This document shows, piece after piece, positions 41,566 to 51,460 of a stretch of 64,000 nucleotides of DNA. Below the pieces are notes generated by a model. It saw only the letters and a program-made list of their open reading frames with translations, was not told the origin of the DNA and did not search any database. Origin of the DNA: Prevotella sp. (lineage in GTDB: Bacteria > Bacteroidota > Bacteroidia > Bacteroidales > Bacteroidaceae); NCBI GenBank assembly GCA_016285245.1, contig JAEEQH010000005.1:1-64000 (forward strand), given 5' to 3'. A program made the translations under genes and the position numbers. How positions within the stretch are numbered: position 1 is the first letter of the stretch; each line of letters opens with the position of its first letter.

Positions 41566-44088
41566 ATGAAACGAATTGTTACTGCTTTCCTATACATCAT
41601 GCTCTGCTGCACATTGGCTATGGCGCAGTCGGGCATGACTGACAACCAGATCATGGACTTCGTCATTGAACAGAACTCGCGCGGTGTCTCCCGTCAGCAG
41701 ATTGTGACGCAGCTGATGCAGCGTGGTGTGACGATAGAACAGATACGGCGTATCCAGAAGAAGTACCAGCGCCAGATAAAGAACGGCGCCTTGGGAGCCG
41801 ACGACATCACTGCCGGCTCAAAGGACGTGAAGACACGTATGCGCCAGCAGAACGGCGAGAAGCGTGTTGAGGATAAGGAGCGCGAGAAGCGTAACGCCTC
41901 GAAGTACCGAATGAAGGACGGTCGTCCGAAGACGAAGCAGAACACGTACGACGAGGAGGACGAGGAATTCATGAAGATGGACGACGCCATGGACTTCATG
42001 ATGCCCGACTCGCTGAAGTATTTCGTGGAGGAGGAGAAGGAAAAAGGCCGTAAGATTTTCGGTCATGACGTGTTCAACAACAAGAACATGACGTTTGAGA
42101 GTTCGATGAACATTGCCACGCCACAGAACTACCGTCTGGGCCCTGGCGACGTCGTAAACGTAGACATATGGGGCGCCTCGCAGGAGAGTGTCACCGAGAC
42201 CATCTCGCCCGACGGTACCATCACCATCGAGGGCATCGGCGTCATCCAGCTCGGCGGTCTCAGCGTGAGCCAGGCGAAGCAACGCCTGCGCCAGACCATC
42301 GGTCCGCGCTATCAGGGGTCGAGCATTGACCTGACACTAGGTCAGACACGCACCATCACGGTGAGTGTGACAGGCGAGGTGAAGATGCCCGGCACGTTTA
42401 CGATGTCGGCTTTTGCCACCGTCTATAATGCCCTATACATGGCTGGTGGCCCGAACGACATCGGTACGCTGCGTAACATCAAGGTGTTCCGCGGTGGACG
42501 CCAGATATCGAGCGTCGACGTATATGCCTTCCTGCTCAACGGCCAGTTGACGGGTGACGTGCGCCTGCAGGACAACGACATCATCACCGTCGGTCCCTAC
42601 GAGTCACTAGTGTGTATTACCGGTAAGGTGAAACGCCCGATGTACTACGAGATGAAGAAGACGGAGAGTGCAGCCACGCTGCTGCGCTATGCCGGCGGCT
42701 TCACCGGCGATGCCTACACCCAGGCCATCCGCGTGAACCGTAAGGCAGGAAGCCAGTACTCCGTGTTCAGCGTGGGCGAGTTTGACACCAACGACTTCCG
42801 TCTGATGGACGAGGACTCCATTACCGTAGACTCCACCATTGTGCGTTACCAGAACATGGTACAGGTCATCGGTGCCGTCTTCCGTCCCGGTATGTACCAG
42901 GTAGGCGGTAGCATCAACACCGTCAAGGCCCTTGTGGAGGCTGCCGGCGGACTGACGGAAGAGGCCATCGGTCAGCATGCAGTGATGCACCGCACACGGA
43001 CAGACCGTTCGCTGGAAGTTGTGAGCGTAGACATCAATGGCATCCTTGAGGGCACGACACCCGATGTTCCCATCAAGAACGAGGACGTACTCTACATTGC
43101 CAGCAACGAGGAGCAGGAGATTGACAAGATTATCACCATCCACGGCGAGGTGCCCTACCCCGGCACCTACCGCTACGCCGCCAACCAGACCGTTGAGGAC
43201 GCAATCCTGCAGGCTGGCGGCCTGACGAACGCCGCCTCGCTGGCTAAGGTCGACGTGGCGCGTCGCATCATAGACCCGGAGGCCACGGAAGCCAGTGACA
43301 CCCTGGCGTTCACCTACAGCTTCAGCATCGACAAGGACTACAAGATTCAGGAAGGCAACACCTTCACCCTGCAGCCCTACGACGAGATCTACGTTCGCCG
43401 CAGCCCGAAGTACAACGAGCAGCAGAACGTGACTATCGAGGGCGAAGTGCAGTTCAAGGGCAACTATACGCTGACAAACAGCCGCCAACGCCTCAGCGAG
43501 ATCATTAAGCAGGCTGGCGGACTTACCGCCCGCGCCTATCCTGAGGGTGCTAAGCTGATGAGACAGATGACGCAGGAAGAGCGTGAGCAGATGGAGACCA
43601 TGCTCCGCACGGCACAGCGTAACTCTGGCAACGACTCTATCGACGTAAAGAAACTACTGACGATGACCACCTTCCCCGTAGCCATCGAGCTCGACAAGGC
43701 ACTGGCGAACCCCGGCAGCGACGACGACCCGTTTCTGCGTGAGGGAGACCGCATCGTCGTACCGCGCTACACCAGTACCGTCAGCATCAACGGTGAGGTA
43801 CTCTATCCGAACACCGTCCGCTACAAGGCCGGCAAAAATGCCGATTACTATCTGGACTTGGCCGGTGGCGTCAGCTCGACAGGTAAGCGCAGCCAGACCA
43901 TCATCATCTACATGAACGGCATGGTGGCGAAGGCCGACCGTAAGCACAAACCTGCCCCAGGTTGTCAGATTGTGGTACCCACGAAAGCCCGTCGGCGCGG
44001 CCTCGGTCTGACAGAATGGCTGTCGATAGGCACCAGCACCGCCTCTATAGCCACGATGATTGCCACCATTGCGAACTTGATTAAGTAA
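41566..44088 (+). CDS. Polysaccharide export outer-membrane protein with SLBB repeats (Wza-like)
   Basis: An 840-residue exported protein with a signal peptide (MKRIVTAFLYIMLCCTLAMA). After a charged, Lys/Glu/Asp-rich region (about 70-150) comes the Poly_export domain (YRLGPGDVVNVDIWGASQESV) and then about six SLBB repeats of the form G-x-V-x-x-PGTY...AGG (e.g. ITGKVKRPMYYEM, IHGEVPYPGTYRY, INGEVLYPNTVRY). A C-terminal hydrophobic helix (about 820-835) ends it. Larger than E. coli Wza because of extra SLBB repeats. It forms the outer-membrane exit for the polymer made by the genes that follow. Confidence 0.92.
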   Translation: MKRIVTAFLYIMLCCTLAMAQSGMTDNQIMDFVIEQNSRGVSRQQIVTQLMQRGVTIEQIRRIQKKYQRQIKNGALGADDITAGSKDVKTRMRQQNGEKRVEDKEREKRNASKYRMKDGRPKTKQNTYDEEDEEFMKMDDAMDFMMPDSLKYFVEEEKEKGRKIFGHDVFNNKNMTFESSMNIATPQNYRLGPGDVVNVDIWGASQESVTETISPDGTITIEGIGVIQLGGLSVSQAKQRLRQTIGPRYQGSSIDLTLGQTRTITVSVTGEVKMPGTFTMSAFATVYNALYMAGGPNDIGTLRNIKVFRGGRQISSVDVYAFLLNGQLTGDVRLQDNDIITVGPYESLVCITGKVKRPMYYEMKKTESAATLLRYAGGFTGDAYTQAIRVNRKAGSQYSVFSVGEFDTNDFRLMDEDSITVDSTIVRYQNMVQVIGAVFRPGMYQVGGSINTVKALVEAAGGLTEEAIGQHAVMHRTRTDRSLEVVSVDINGILEGTTPDVPIKNEDVLYIASNEEQEIDKIITIHGEVPYPGTYRYAANQTVEDAILQAGGLTNAASLAKVDVARRIIDPEATEASDTLAFTYSFSIDKDYKIQEGNTFTLQPYDEIYVRRSPKYNEQQNVTIEGEVQFKGNYTLTNSRQRLSEIIKQAGGLTARAYPEGAKLMRQMTQEEREQMETMLRTAQRNSGNDSIDVKKLLTMTTFPVAIELDKALANPGSDDDPFLREGDRIVVPRYTSTVSINGEVLYPNTVRYKAGKNADYYLDLAGGVSSTGKRSQTIIIYMNGMVAKADRKHKPAPGCQIVVPTKARRRGLGLTEWLSIGTSTASIATMIATIANLIK

Positions 44089-44097
44089 TTTGAGAAG

Positions 44098-45162
44098 ATG
44101 GAAGAAACGACAAAGAAACCCCTTGATTTCGTGGCTTTGATACATACACTTTGGCCGCACAGGAAGAAGTACTATTACGTATTGCCAATTGTGCTCATCG
44201 CCACCTATCTGCTGATGGTGTGCATACCACGATACTACAGATGCACAGTCTGTCTGGCACCCGAATCCACTGGTCCATCAATGTCTGGGTCACTGGGCTC
44301 GCTGGCCTCGTCAATAGGACTGGCAGGCTCGCTAGCCAAGATGACGGGAGAGGATGCCATCTCGGCCGAGATCTATCCTGACGTCATCGGCTCACAGGAT
44401 TTCGTTGCAGAATTGATGAGCGTTCCTGTGACCACGCGCGACAAGGACATCAACTGCGAGTACTACGTCTACCTGCGCGACAAACAGAAGAGTGCGTGGT
44501 GGGGCATACTATTAAACACCATCAGTGAGTGGATCAAGCCCACGCCACCTGACACATATAATGGAAAGGAAACCTTGTCGGTCTTTGAACTCTCGAAACG
44601 TCAAAAAGACATCTTCAGCTACGTACAGAGCAATATCAAATGTGTAGTCGACAAAAAGACTGATGTTGTCTCCATCACCGTCACCGACCAAGATCCACGC
44701 GTCTGTGCCATCATGGCCGACGCCACGTGCAAGAAGCTGCAGGAGTTCATCATAGCCTACCGCACCAACAAGGCCCGCATTGATGTGGCTTATTACGAGA
44801 AGCTGGCTCAGGAGAGCAAAGTGGAGTACGACAAGGCCTTGAAAGCCTACGCTGCATATTCTGACGCCCACACCAGCACCATTCTAACAACCTATCAGGC
44901 ACATCAGGAGAGCCTAGAGAACGACATGCAGGCAAAGTACAACGTATACACCGCCATGAACACCCAGCTGCAGGCTGCAACGGCCAAGCTTCAGGAGGCG
45001 ACGCCAGCCTTCACAGTCATCGAGAGTGCCTCCATGCCCATCAAACCAGCAGGTCCCAAGCGCATGATTATATCCATTGCCATGATGCTGTTGGCTTTCT
45101 TTGTGTTGACCGGCTGGCTGCTGGCAAAAAATAATGTAGCCAAAGACGAACAGACGGCATAG
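44098..45162 (+). CDS. Chain-length determinant protein (Wzz type)
   Basis: A 354-residue inner-membrane protein. One helix near the N-terminus (about 27-45) and one near the C-terminus (about 325-345) enclose a periplasmic, coiled-coil-rich domain; the segment IKPAGPKRMIISIAMMLLAF has the Pro-rich motif of Wzz proteins. It sets polymer length with Wzy. There is no attached tyrosine kinase domain, so it is Wzz- rather than Wzc-like. The Wzy gene begins on the next base after its stop codon. Confidence 0.9.
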   Translation: MEETTKKPLDFVALIHTLWPHRKKYYYVLPIVLIATYLLMVCIPRYYRCTVCLAPESTGPSMSGSLGSLASSIGLAGSLAKMTGEDAISAEIYPDVIGSQDFVAELMSVPVTTRDKDINCEYYVYLRDKQKSAWWGILLNTISEWIKPTPPDTYNGKETLSVFELSKRQKDIFSYVQSNIKCVVDKKTDVVSITVTDQDPRVCAIMADATCKKLQEFIIAYRTNKARIDVAYYEKLAQESKVEYDKALKAYAAYSDAHTSTILTTYQAHQESLENDMQAKYNVYTAMNTQLQAATAKLQEATPAFTVIESASMPIKPAGPKRMIISIAMMLLAFFVLTGWLLAKNNVAKDEQTA

Positions 45163-46224
45163 ATGATTATCGTATGCATTTTCTCACTGATGGTCCTCTG
45201 TTATGCTTTTTCCATGATAGAGGACTACTTGCCTCAACACTATTATAAGTATATAGTTTGGGGCGTCATCTTGCTGATGGTTGTCATCTCGGGCACCCGT
45301 CCAGGAACCAATGTCAGTGACTACAATGTCTACGTGAACATCTTCTACGACTACGATTCCTTAAAGAACCAACTGTCAGTAGAACCGACCTTTCTTTGGG
45401 TCTGCGAGCTGTTCAACAAGATGGGGGGAACCATCCGCTGGGTCATCTGGCTCTATGCCCTTATCTCCATCCCACTGAAGATCTATTCGCTGTCGAAAAT
45501 GGTGCCACCGGCCATTTTCTTTTTGGCCATCCCCGTTTATCTCGGCAATTTCTTCCAGTTGCACGACTGCGAGCAGATGCGAATAGCAGCTGCACTATCA
45601 ATCGGAATGTACTGCTATCTTCTCAGACTTGAGGGTAAGAAATGGTGGCATTGGGTGGCGTTTTGGTTGGTAGCCATCTCCTTACACCATACGGCAGCCG
45701 CCTTGATTATCCCACTTTTGGTAACCCCCCAGAAGCGCATGGACGCCAAATGGAAGGTGGGCATGGTAGTGCTGATTCTCTTAGGCGTGTTGTTCTGGAT
45801 TCTCAAGGTGAACCCCATCACCACCATCCCGATACCATACATAGAAGCAAAGATGGCGCTCTACGAGCTTGCCATCTCGAACGGCGATCACCCAGACATT
45901 CTTGTCATACATCCCATCCCCCTGCTACGCATCGTCACGTTCTTATATGTTCTCTACTACTACGACCTAATCTACGAACACATGAAGTGTTTTAATCTGG
46001 TACTGGTATGCGAGGCTCTTGGCCTATTCTGCTGGTTCGGACTCTCAACAATGTCGGTCTTTGCCGTCCGAATGTCCGAACTGTTCGAGATAACGGAGAT
46101 CATCATGTTCGCCTCCGTCATCTATACGGTAAAACCCATGTGGCTTGGCAAGGTATGGCCCTTTCTCGTGGCGATGTACATTTTCCTTTATGGATGTAAG
46201 GTTAACCAATTTGGATTCCTATGA
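45163..46224 (+). CDS. EpsG-family polysaccharide polymerase (Wzy-like)
   Basis: A 353-residue polytopic inner-membrane protein with about ten helices. The EpsG-family signature is visible in SGTRPGTNVSDYNVYVNIF, then HDCEQMRIAAALSIG and SLHHTAAALIIPLLV. It would polymerise lipid-linked repeat units in the periplasm. Specificity cannot be read. Its last 4 nt overlap the flippase gene. Confidence 0.85.
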   Translation: MIIVCIFSLMVLCYAFSMIEDYLPQHYYKYIVWGVILLMVVISGTRPGTNVSDYNVYVNIFYDYDSLKNQLSVEPTFLWVCELFNKMGGTIRWVIWLYALISIPLKIYSLSKMVPPAIFFLAIPVYLGNFFQLHDCEQMRIAAALSIGMYCYLLRLEGKKWWHWVAFWLVAISLHHTAAALIIPLLVTPQKRMDAKWKVGMVVLILLGVLFWILKVNPITTIPIPYIEAKMALYELAISNGDHPDILVIHPIPLLRIVTFLYVLYYYDLIYEHMKCFNLVLVCEALGLFCWFGLSTMSVFAVRMSELFEITEIIMFASVIYTVKPMWLGKVWPFLVAMYIFLYGCKVNQFGFL

Positions 46225-47561
46225 CACTGATAGCCAACGACACACATACCCGACGGACAAGCCTTCTCATCAAGAATGTGCTACTATCCTTCTTTATCAA
46301 GGGATGGAGTGCGCTCGTTGTGCTGGTAATGGTACCGTTGACCCTTCAGTGTCTGGGAGCCTACAAGAATGGTGTATGGCTAACCATCAGCAGTATGCTG
46401 GTATGGATTGACCAGATGGACATTGGCTTGGGCAACGGTCTGCGCAACCGTCTGGCTACCTGCAAGGCTCACAACGACAATAACGCCTCTCGACAGGCAG
46501 TCAGTTCGACCATGGCGATGCTTGTATGTATCGTCATTCCGACATTCCTCATACTCGCCCTGATTGTATGGTTTGGTGATGTCTACACATTCCTCAACGT
46601 CGATCCTGTCATTATTCCCGAACTACGTGTGGCGCTGCTTTGTGCCGTAAGCATTATCTGTTGTACGTTCGTACTGAAGTTCATTAGCAACGTCTATATG
46701 GGTATGCAACTGCCTGCCGTCAGCAACCTTATCGTGGCACTAGGACAGACACTGGCACTAATAGGCACATGGCTACTCTATATCAACGGGAATGCAACAT
46801 TTCTGCTCATCATCGCAGTAAACACCGCTGCACCATTGCTCGTCTATCTGGTGGCCTACCCCTACACCTTCTACATACGGTTCACGGAACTGCGTCCGAC
46901 ATGGAAGAACGTTAACCTGCGGGCAGCCCTCCAGCTCGGCAACCTCGGCATCAAGTTCTTCTGGTTACAGATAGCAGGCATCATACAATTCATGACGGCC
47001 AACATCCTCATCTCTCAGTTTTTCACTCCTGAGATGGTGACGCCCTATCAGATTGCCTACCGCTACATGAGTCTGGTCGTCGTGTTCTTCACGGTGATTT
47101 GTATGCCTTTTTGGAACGCCACCACTGATGCCTACGAACGCGGCGACATGGTATGGATAGAGAAAGCTGGAAAGAAAATGAACACGCTGACAATCCTCAT
47201 CTTCCTCATACTGGTGCTGATGACAGTGTTCTCGCCACTGGTCTATGACTTGTGGATTGGCGACAAATGCGACGTTTCCTTCGCCATGACGGCCATGATG
47301 GCACTCTATGTCTTCCTGCTAGTGCTCAGTATGCGATACTCTTACTTCCTGAACGGCATCGGAGCCTTGCGTATGCAGTTGTACATGACCGTCTCTGCCA
47401 TCGTCTTCATCCCGCTGGCATGGCTGGTCAGTCTTCTGACTCACAACATCATCTGGTTCATGGCAGTCATGTGCTTCTGTAACCTGCCAGGCATCATCGT
47501 CAACATCATTCAGTTTAACAAAATCCTCAAAGGAACAGCGACAGGTGTATGGAGAAGATAA
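46221..47561 (+). CDS. Polysaccharide repeat-unit flippase (Wzx-like, MOP superfamily)
   Basis: A 446-residue membrane protein with about twelve helices. The N-terminus has the family pattern (LLIKNVLLSFFIKGWSALVVLVMVPLTLQCLGAYKNGVWLTISSM), and WIDQMDIGLGNGLRNRLA is characteristic of Wzx/RfbX proteins. It should move undecaprenyl-linked repeat units across the inner membrane. It overlaps the preceding and following genes by 4 and 13 nt. Confidence 0.9.
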   Translation: MTLIANDTHTRRTSLLIKNVLLSFFIKGWSALVVLVMVPLTLQCLGAYKNGVWLTISSMLVWIDQMDIGLGNGLRNRLATCKAHNDNNASRQAVSSTMAMLVCIVIPTFLILALIVWFGDVYTFLNVDPVIIPELRVALLCAVSIICCTFVLKFISNVYMGMQLPAVSNLIVALGQTLALIGTWLLYINGNATFLLIIAVNTAAPLLVYLVAYPYTFYIRFTELRPTWKNVNLRAALQLGNLGIKFFWLQIAGIIQFMTANILISQFFTPEMVTPYQIAYRYMSLVVVFFTVICMPFWNATTDAYERGDMVWIEKAGKKMNTLTILIFLILVLMTVFSPLVYDLWIGDKCDVSFAMTAMMALYVFLLVLSMRYSYFLNGIGALRMQLYMTVSAIVFIPLAWLVSLLTHNIIWFMAVMCFCNLPGIIVNIIQFNKILKGTATGVWRR

Positions 47562-48388
47562 AAATGTTGGGGGTTGTCACCCTGTACAATTCTGACAAGG
47601 ACCAGACACTACGCAACATCAGTCTGTATGCACCCCACCTGGACAGGCTGGTGGTGTGGGACAACAGTGCCGACAGCCATCAGGAGTGGTTCCAAGAACC
47701 ACATATCGACTACCATTGGACAGGTAAAAACACGCTGATAGCGCCTGCCGTCAACTACGCATGGCGGTTGGCAGAACAAGAAGGATTCGATGCCATCCTG
47801 CTGATGGATGACGACAGCCGCTGGAACGATTTCCCATCATACAGAAACGACATAGAGGCACTGCTGACGCAAGGCAAGTGTATGGTGTTCACGCCCTATG
47901 TCAACGGCTGCGACAATTTCCAGATAAAAAATGAGATCCAGGATAGACGCCTATTCATCAACTCCGGCACTGTCATCCCCACGACTATCCTGCGGAGCAT
48001 CGGCGGTGTCGACGAAAGCGCATTCCCGTTGGACGCCCTTGACCACGACATAGCCTTGAGCGCCCAGGAACACGGCTTCCAGACTGTATGTCTCACCCGC
48101 CACCGTCTGGATCACTCACTGGGCTACCCCCAGCTTCTAGGGCCATTCCGTCTGTTTACGCCCAACTACGACCGTCTCAGGACATATAACATGACCCGCT
48201 CTCACATCATCTGCTACAGGAAACACCGGCCGTTGATGACGAGGACAGACAAAGATTACCTGTTCAACGAGATTATCCGCAGGAAGTTCTTCCGGATCAT
48301 CCTGGCTGAGCCCGACAAGCTGGGGCGTCTGATGGCCCTGATAAGGGGTGTCATCAGTGGTTATAGATATAAACTGACGAAAATATGA
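47549..48388 (+). CDS. GT2 glycosyltransferase (rhamnosyltransferase-like)
   Basis: A 279-residue cytoplasmic GT-A enzyme. It starts with VVTLYNSDKDQTLRNI, has the nucleotide-sugar/metal site as LLMDDDSRW, then INSGTVIPTTILRSIGGVDES and DALDHDIALSAQEHG, the acceptor-side acidic block. This arrangement resembles the dTDP-rhamnosyltransferase group, but the sugar is not certain. It overlaps the flippase gene by 13 nt and the next transferase by 4 nt. Confidence 0.87.
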   Translation: MEKIKMLGVVTLYNSDKDQTLRNISLYAPHLDRLVVWDNSADSHQEWFQEPHIDYHWTGKNTLIAPAVNYAWRLAEQEGFDAILLMDDDSRWNDFPSYRNDIEALLTQGKCMVFTPYVNGCDNFQIKNEIQDRRLFINSGTVIPTTILRSIGGVDESAFPLDALDHDIALSAQEHGFQTVCLTRHRLDHSLGYPQLLGPFRLFTPNYDRLRTYNMTRSHIICYRKHRPLMTRTDKDYLFNEIIRRKFFRIILAEPDKLGRLMALIRGVISGYRYKLTKI

Positions 48389-49215
48389 AATGTGAGAGCC
48401 AGATAGCCATACTGATGGCAACATACAACGGTGCCAGATATGTCAGGGAGCAGCTCGACTCCCTGCTATGCCAGACGTTCACCGACTGGCATCTGTATAT
48501 CCATGACGATGGTTCGACTGACGGGACGATAGACGTACTCAAAGCCTACGCCGCCGACCATCCCCACCAGATTACCCTTTTGGACTACGCGCCGCAAGGT
48601 GGTGCCTGTCGCAACTTCTTTAGTATGATGGAGGCGGTCGACGCACTTTACTATATGTTCTGCGACCAGGACGACGTATGGCTGCCGGAGAAGACAGAGA
48701 AGACTTTCCTCCGGCTTAGGACGCTGGAACACCTGTCGCCTGACACTCCGATACTCGTCCATTGCGACCTCATGCTGACTGATGCACAGTTGAACGTCAC
48801 AGATACCTCGTTCGTCAGAAACCAACATATTAAGATGGCAGCCATCAAGACGTTCGAAGACTATGCTGCCACAAACACCGTCACTGGCTGCACGGCACTG
48901 TTCAACCATCAGGCCAAGATGTGCATCCGGCGTCCCTACGACAAAGCTATCATGCACGATGCCTGGCTATGTCTGTCCATCGTGGCCCAGGGGGGCATCG
49001 TTGACTTCATCGACGAACCGTTGGTGAAATACCGTCAACACAGCCACAACGTGCTCGGCTCCACAGACATGAGTCGTCAGACACTGTCGCACAAAATGAT
49101 AAGCATCCGACAAATGGTCATCAACAGCATCCGTCACTACCGGGAGATGAACGCCGTCCGTCCCCTTTCGGTCTGGTCGTTCATCCAAGCCAAGAACCGT
49201 TACAGAAGCTTTTAA
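48385..49215 (+). CDS. GT2 glycosyltransferase
   Basis: A 276-residue enzyme with a classic GT2 start (IAILMATYNGARYVREQLDSLLCQTFTDWHLYIHDDGSTDGT), the metal site YYMFCDQDDVWLPEK, and the later TNTVTGCTALFNHQAK / HDAWL blocks. It resembles transferases that add rhamnose or a similar sugar to repeat units. It is part of the same message, 4 nt overlapping the previous gene and 8 nt before the next. Confidence 0.9.
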   Translation: MKCESQIAILMATYNGARYVREQLDSLLCQTFTDWHLYIHDDGSTDGTIDVLKAYAADHPHQITLLDYAPQGGACRNFFSMMEAVDALYYMFCDQDDVWLPEKTEKTFLRLRTLEHLSPDTPILVHCDLMLTDAQLNVTDTSFVRNQHIKMAAIKTFEDYAATNTVTGCTALFNHQAKMCIRRPYDKAIMHDAWLCLSIVAQGGIVDFIDEPLVKYRQHSHNVLGSTDMSRQTLSHKMISIRQMVINSIRHYREMNAVRPLSVWSFIQAKNRYRSF

Positions 49216-49223
49216 TACCAACT

Positions 49224-50480
49224 ATGAAAGAGTGTGCTTTTACCATCGTTGCCAAAAACTATATCGGGCTGGCCCAGATTTTAGGTCAGTCGCTACGTCA
49301 GCATAACCCCACGACTGACTTCCGCATCTATGTCGCCGACGAGTTTGGCGGGGCGTCTCCCGCCCTGCCTGCAGAGGTTGTCATCGCCAAGGACGTACTT
49401 AGCGGACTGACTTTAGAGCAATGGACGGATATGGCGTTCAAATACGACCTCACGGAGTTCTGTACAGCCATCAAGCCTTTCTGCTTCGACCATGTCTTCG
49501 CCGACGGCTACGAGAAGGCCTACTACTTCGATCCCGACATCTACGTATTCTCGAGCATCCGACCTATCAGCGAGGCTCTCGATAACTATAGCATGACGTT
49601 AACGCCACAGGTCGTGGGCATCCACACGCACTTTACTGGGGAACATCCTGAGTGGGCCATGAACGTCAATGGCATTTTCAACCTGGGGTTCTGTGGCATC
49701 AAGAATGATGAATGGGGGTGCCGCGTCGTAGCATGGTGGCAAGAGAGGCTGCGCGACCAAGCTTTTGCCGACCGCTCCGTCGGACAGTTCACTGACCAGA
49801 AATGGATGGACTGGATGCCTGCCCTGCTGGCTGACCGGCTATGTGTCCTACAGTCGTTGGGGATGAACCTGGCACCCTGGAACTACTTTGAGCGCCAGAT
49901 CTGCCAGGATGACGAAGGTACCCTAAACGTCACCTTCCGTAGTGACGACACCCCACAGCGCGACGACCCACTCGTGTTCGTCCATTTTGCAGGCTATGAC
50001 TACAGCAAGCTAAAGCAAGGCATCATTGAGCGCAAGCGCATTGAGAATTTAAAGGAGTACGACGACCTGGCACTGATCAACAACATCTACCGTGATGCTA
50101 TCATTGCCAATACCAGCGTTTTCGACGCATTCATCACCCAACCCTACACCTACGCTACATACGACAACGGCGACCCTATCGCCGCCTTCCACCGCAGGCT
50201 GTATCATGGACTCACCCTTCATCACTCACCCTTCACTACTGGCGCAGGCACCTTCCACGACGCCATCGGTCGGCGGGGTATGCTTATCAAGGAGAAGATT
50301 GACAATGTGTCGCGACGGAATATCGACAACTTAGAGGGGAAGCACCGTCAATTGGCAAGGTTCTACAGTTTACTATACCGTCTACTGGGCTACAAACGGT
50401 ACGTCATGTTCCTAAAGAGCTTGTATTTCTATTGCCGTCCCGAGATGCACACATTCCTCATCAATAAAAAAATGTCATGA
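49224..50480 (+). CDS. Putative glycosyltransferase, GT8-like start
   Basis: A 418-residue protein of a glycosyltransferase group seen in exopolysaccharide loci. CAFTIVAKNYIGLAQILGQSLRQHNP is the nucleotide-binding start; YYFDPDIYVFS supplies a D-x-D motif; NLGFCGIK and the late VFVHFAGYDYSK resemble the closing motif of GT8-type enzymes. Residues near 330 (HGLTLHHSPFTTG) are encoded by an in-frame duplicated 14-mer (50210-50237), possibly a repeat insertion. The substrate is unknown. It overlaps the next gene by 4 nt. Confidence 0.75.
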   Translation: MKECAFTIVAKNYIGLAQILGQSLRQHNPTTDFRIYVADEFGGASPALPAEVVIAKDVLSGLTLEQWTDMAFKYDLTEFCTAIKPFCFDHVFADGYEKAYYFDPDIYVFSSIRPISEALDNYSMTLTPQVVGIHTHFTGEHPEWAMNVNGIFNLGFCGIKNDEWGCRVVAWWQERLRDQAFADRSVGQFTDQKWMDWMPALLADRLCVLQSLGMNLAPWNYFERQICQDDEGTLNVTFRSDDTPQRDDPLVFVHFAGYDYSKLKQGIIERKRIENLKEYDDLALINNIYRDAIIANTSVFDAFITQPYTYATYDNGDPIAAFHRRLYHGLTLHHSPFTTGAGTFHDAIGRRGMLIKEKIDNVSRRNIDNLEGKHRQLARFYSLLYRLLGYKRYVMFLKSLYFYCRPEMHTFLINKKMS

Positions 50481-51445
50481 TTAAGATTCTGCAGATACGC
50501 CAGAATATGCCAGGGGGCACCGACACCTACTGCCGAGGACTGGAACACCTGCTCAGCAACGATGCAGACTGCCGTGTGTTGCCCGTTACCGACATTCCCC
50601 AGCAGCCGTCACGCCTGCTGCACTACACCTACCGTGACAGTGACCTAGAGCCGTTCATTGCCGAAGCTGACATCGTCCACGTCAATGGCTATACTGCCCA
50701 AGGGACGATTGACGCCATGCGCTTGGCTCACCGTATGGGTAAGAAAGTGGTCTACACAGCCCACTTCCACCCGTTCTGCTATCTGGGACACCCGCTGGCT
50801 GGTCGTCTGTTTTTCCACCTGAAGATGCGTCCCGCCATCCAGCGCTATGCCGATGCCGTGACAACCATCAACAACGAGGATACGCGTTTCTTCAGTGCTC
50901 TTCACCACCGTGTTGTCCAGATTCCCCACTGGAACAACACTGTGGATAGTCTGTCGTTGCCTGACGTAATCCACCAGCCGAGGTGCATCCTCTTCGTAGG
51001 TAGGATCGACGACCATGTAAAGGGTTTCCGCCAGTTGTCTGCTTTGCCTGAAGGACAATACGACATCCACTGCGTGGGAAACGGCGATATGCCCTTCGAA
51101 AGGGCCGACATCACGCGCCATCACCACCTTAGCCGCGAAGAGTTACAGCTACTCTACCGCCAGGCCTCGTTGCTCGTGGTTCCTTCCAAGTATGAGGCTT
51201 TCTCCTTTGTCACCCTGGAGGCGATGGTACATGGAACACCGGTGGTTATGTCCGACAGGGTGCGCATTGCCGACTATCTCGATGGCATCCGCGGCTATGC
51301 CGTCTACCACTATGGTGACAACCGCGACTTTGTTGACAAAGTGGCTAAGACCATAGGAGCCGCCGTCGACAGAACAGCAGTCTGTCAGCGTTTTGACCCA
51401 CAGCACATCATCAGACAGTATAAGCAACTCTATATGATGCTGTGA
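50477..51445 (+). CDS. GT4-family glycosyltransferase
   Basis: A 322-residue GT-B enzyme. The N-terminal donor-independent half has ILQIRQNMPGGTDTYCRGLEHLL and HVNGYTAQGTID; the C-terminal half has the Glycos_transf_1 pattern (CILFVGRIDDHVKGF, LYRQASLLVVPSKYEAFSFVTLEAMVHGTPVV) with the E-x7-E motif. It retains the anomeric configuration by family rule. The sugar is unknown. Confidence 0.9.
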   Translation: MIKILQIRQNMPGGTDTYCRGLEHLLSNDADCRVLPVTDIPQQPSRLLHYTYRDSDLEPFIAEADIVHVNGYTAQGTIDAMRLAHRMGKKVVYTAHFHPFCYLGHPLAGRLFFHLKMRPAIQRYADAVTTINNEDTRFFSALHHRVVQIPHWNNTVDSLSLPDVIHQPRCILFVGRIDDHVKGFRQLSALPEGQYDIHCVGNGDMPFERADITRHHHLSREELQLLYRQASLLVVPSKYEAFSFVTLEAMVHGTPVVMSDRVRIADYLDGIRGYAVYHYGDNRDFVDKVAKTIGAAVDRTAVCQRFDPQHIIRQYKQLYMML

Positions 51446-51460
51446 AAAGTCCGTATTCCG

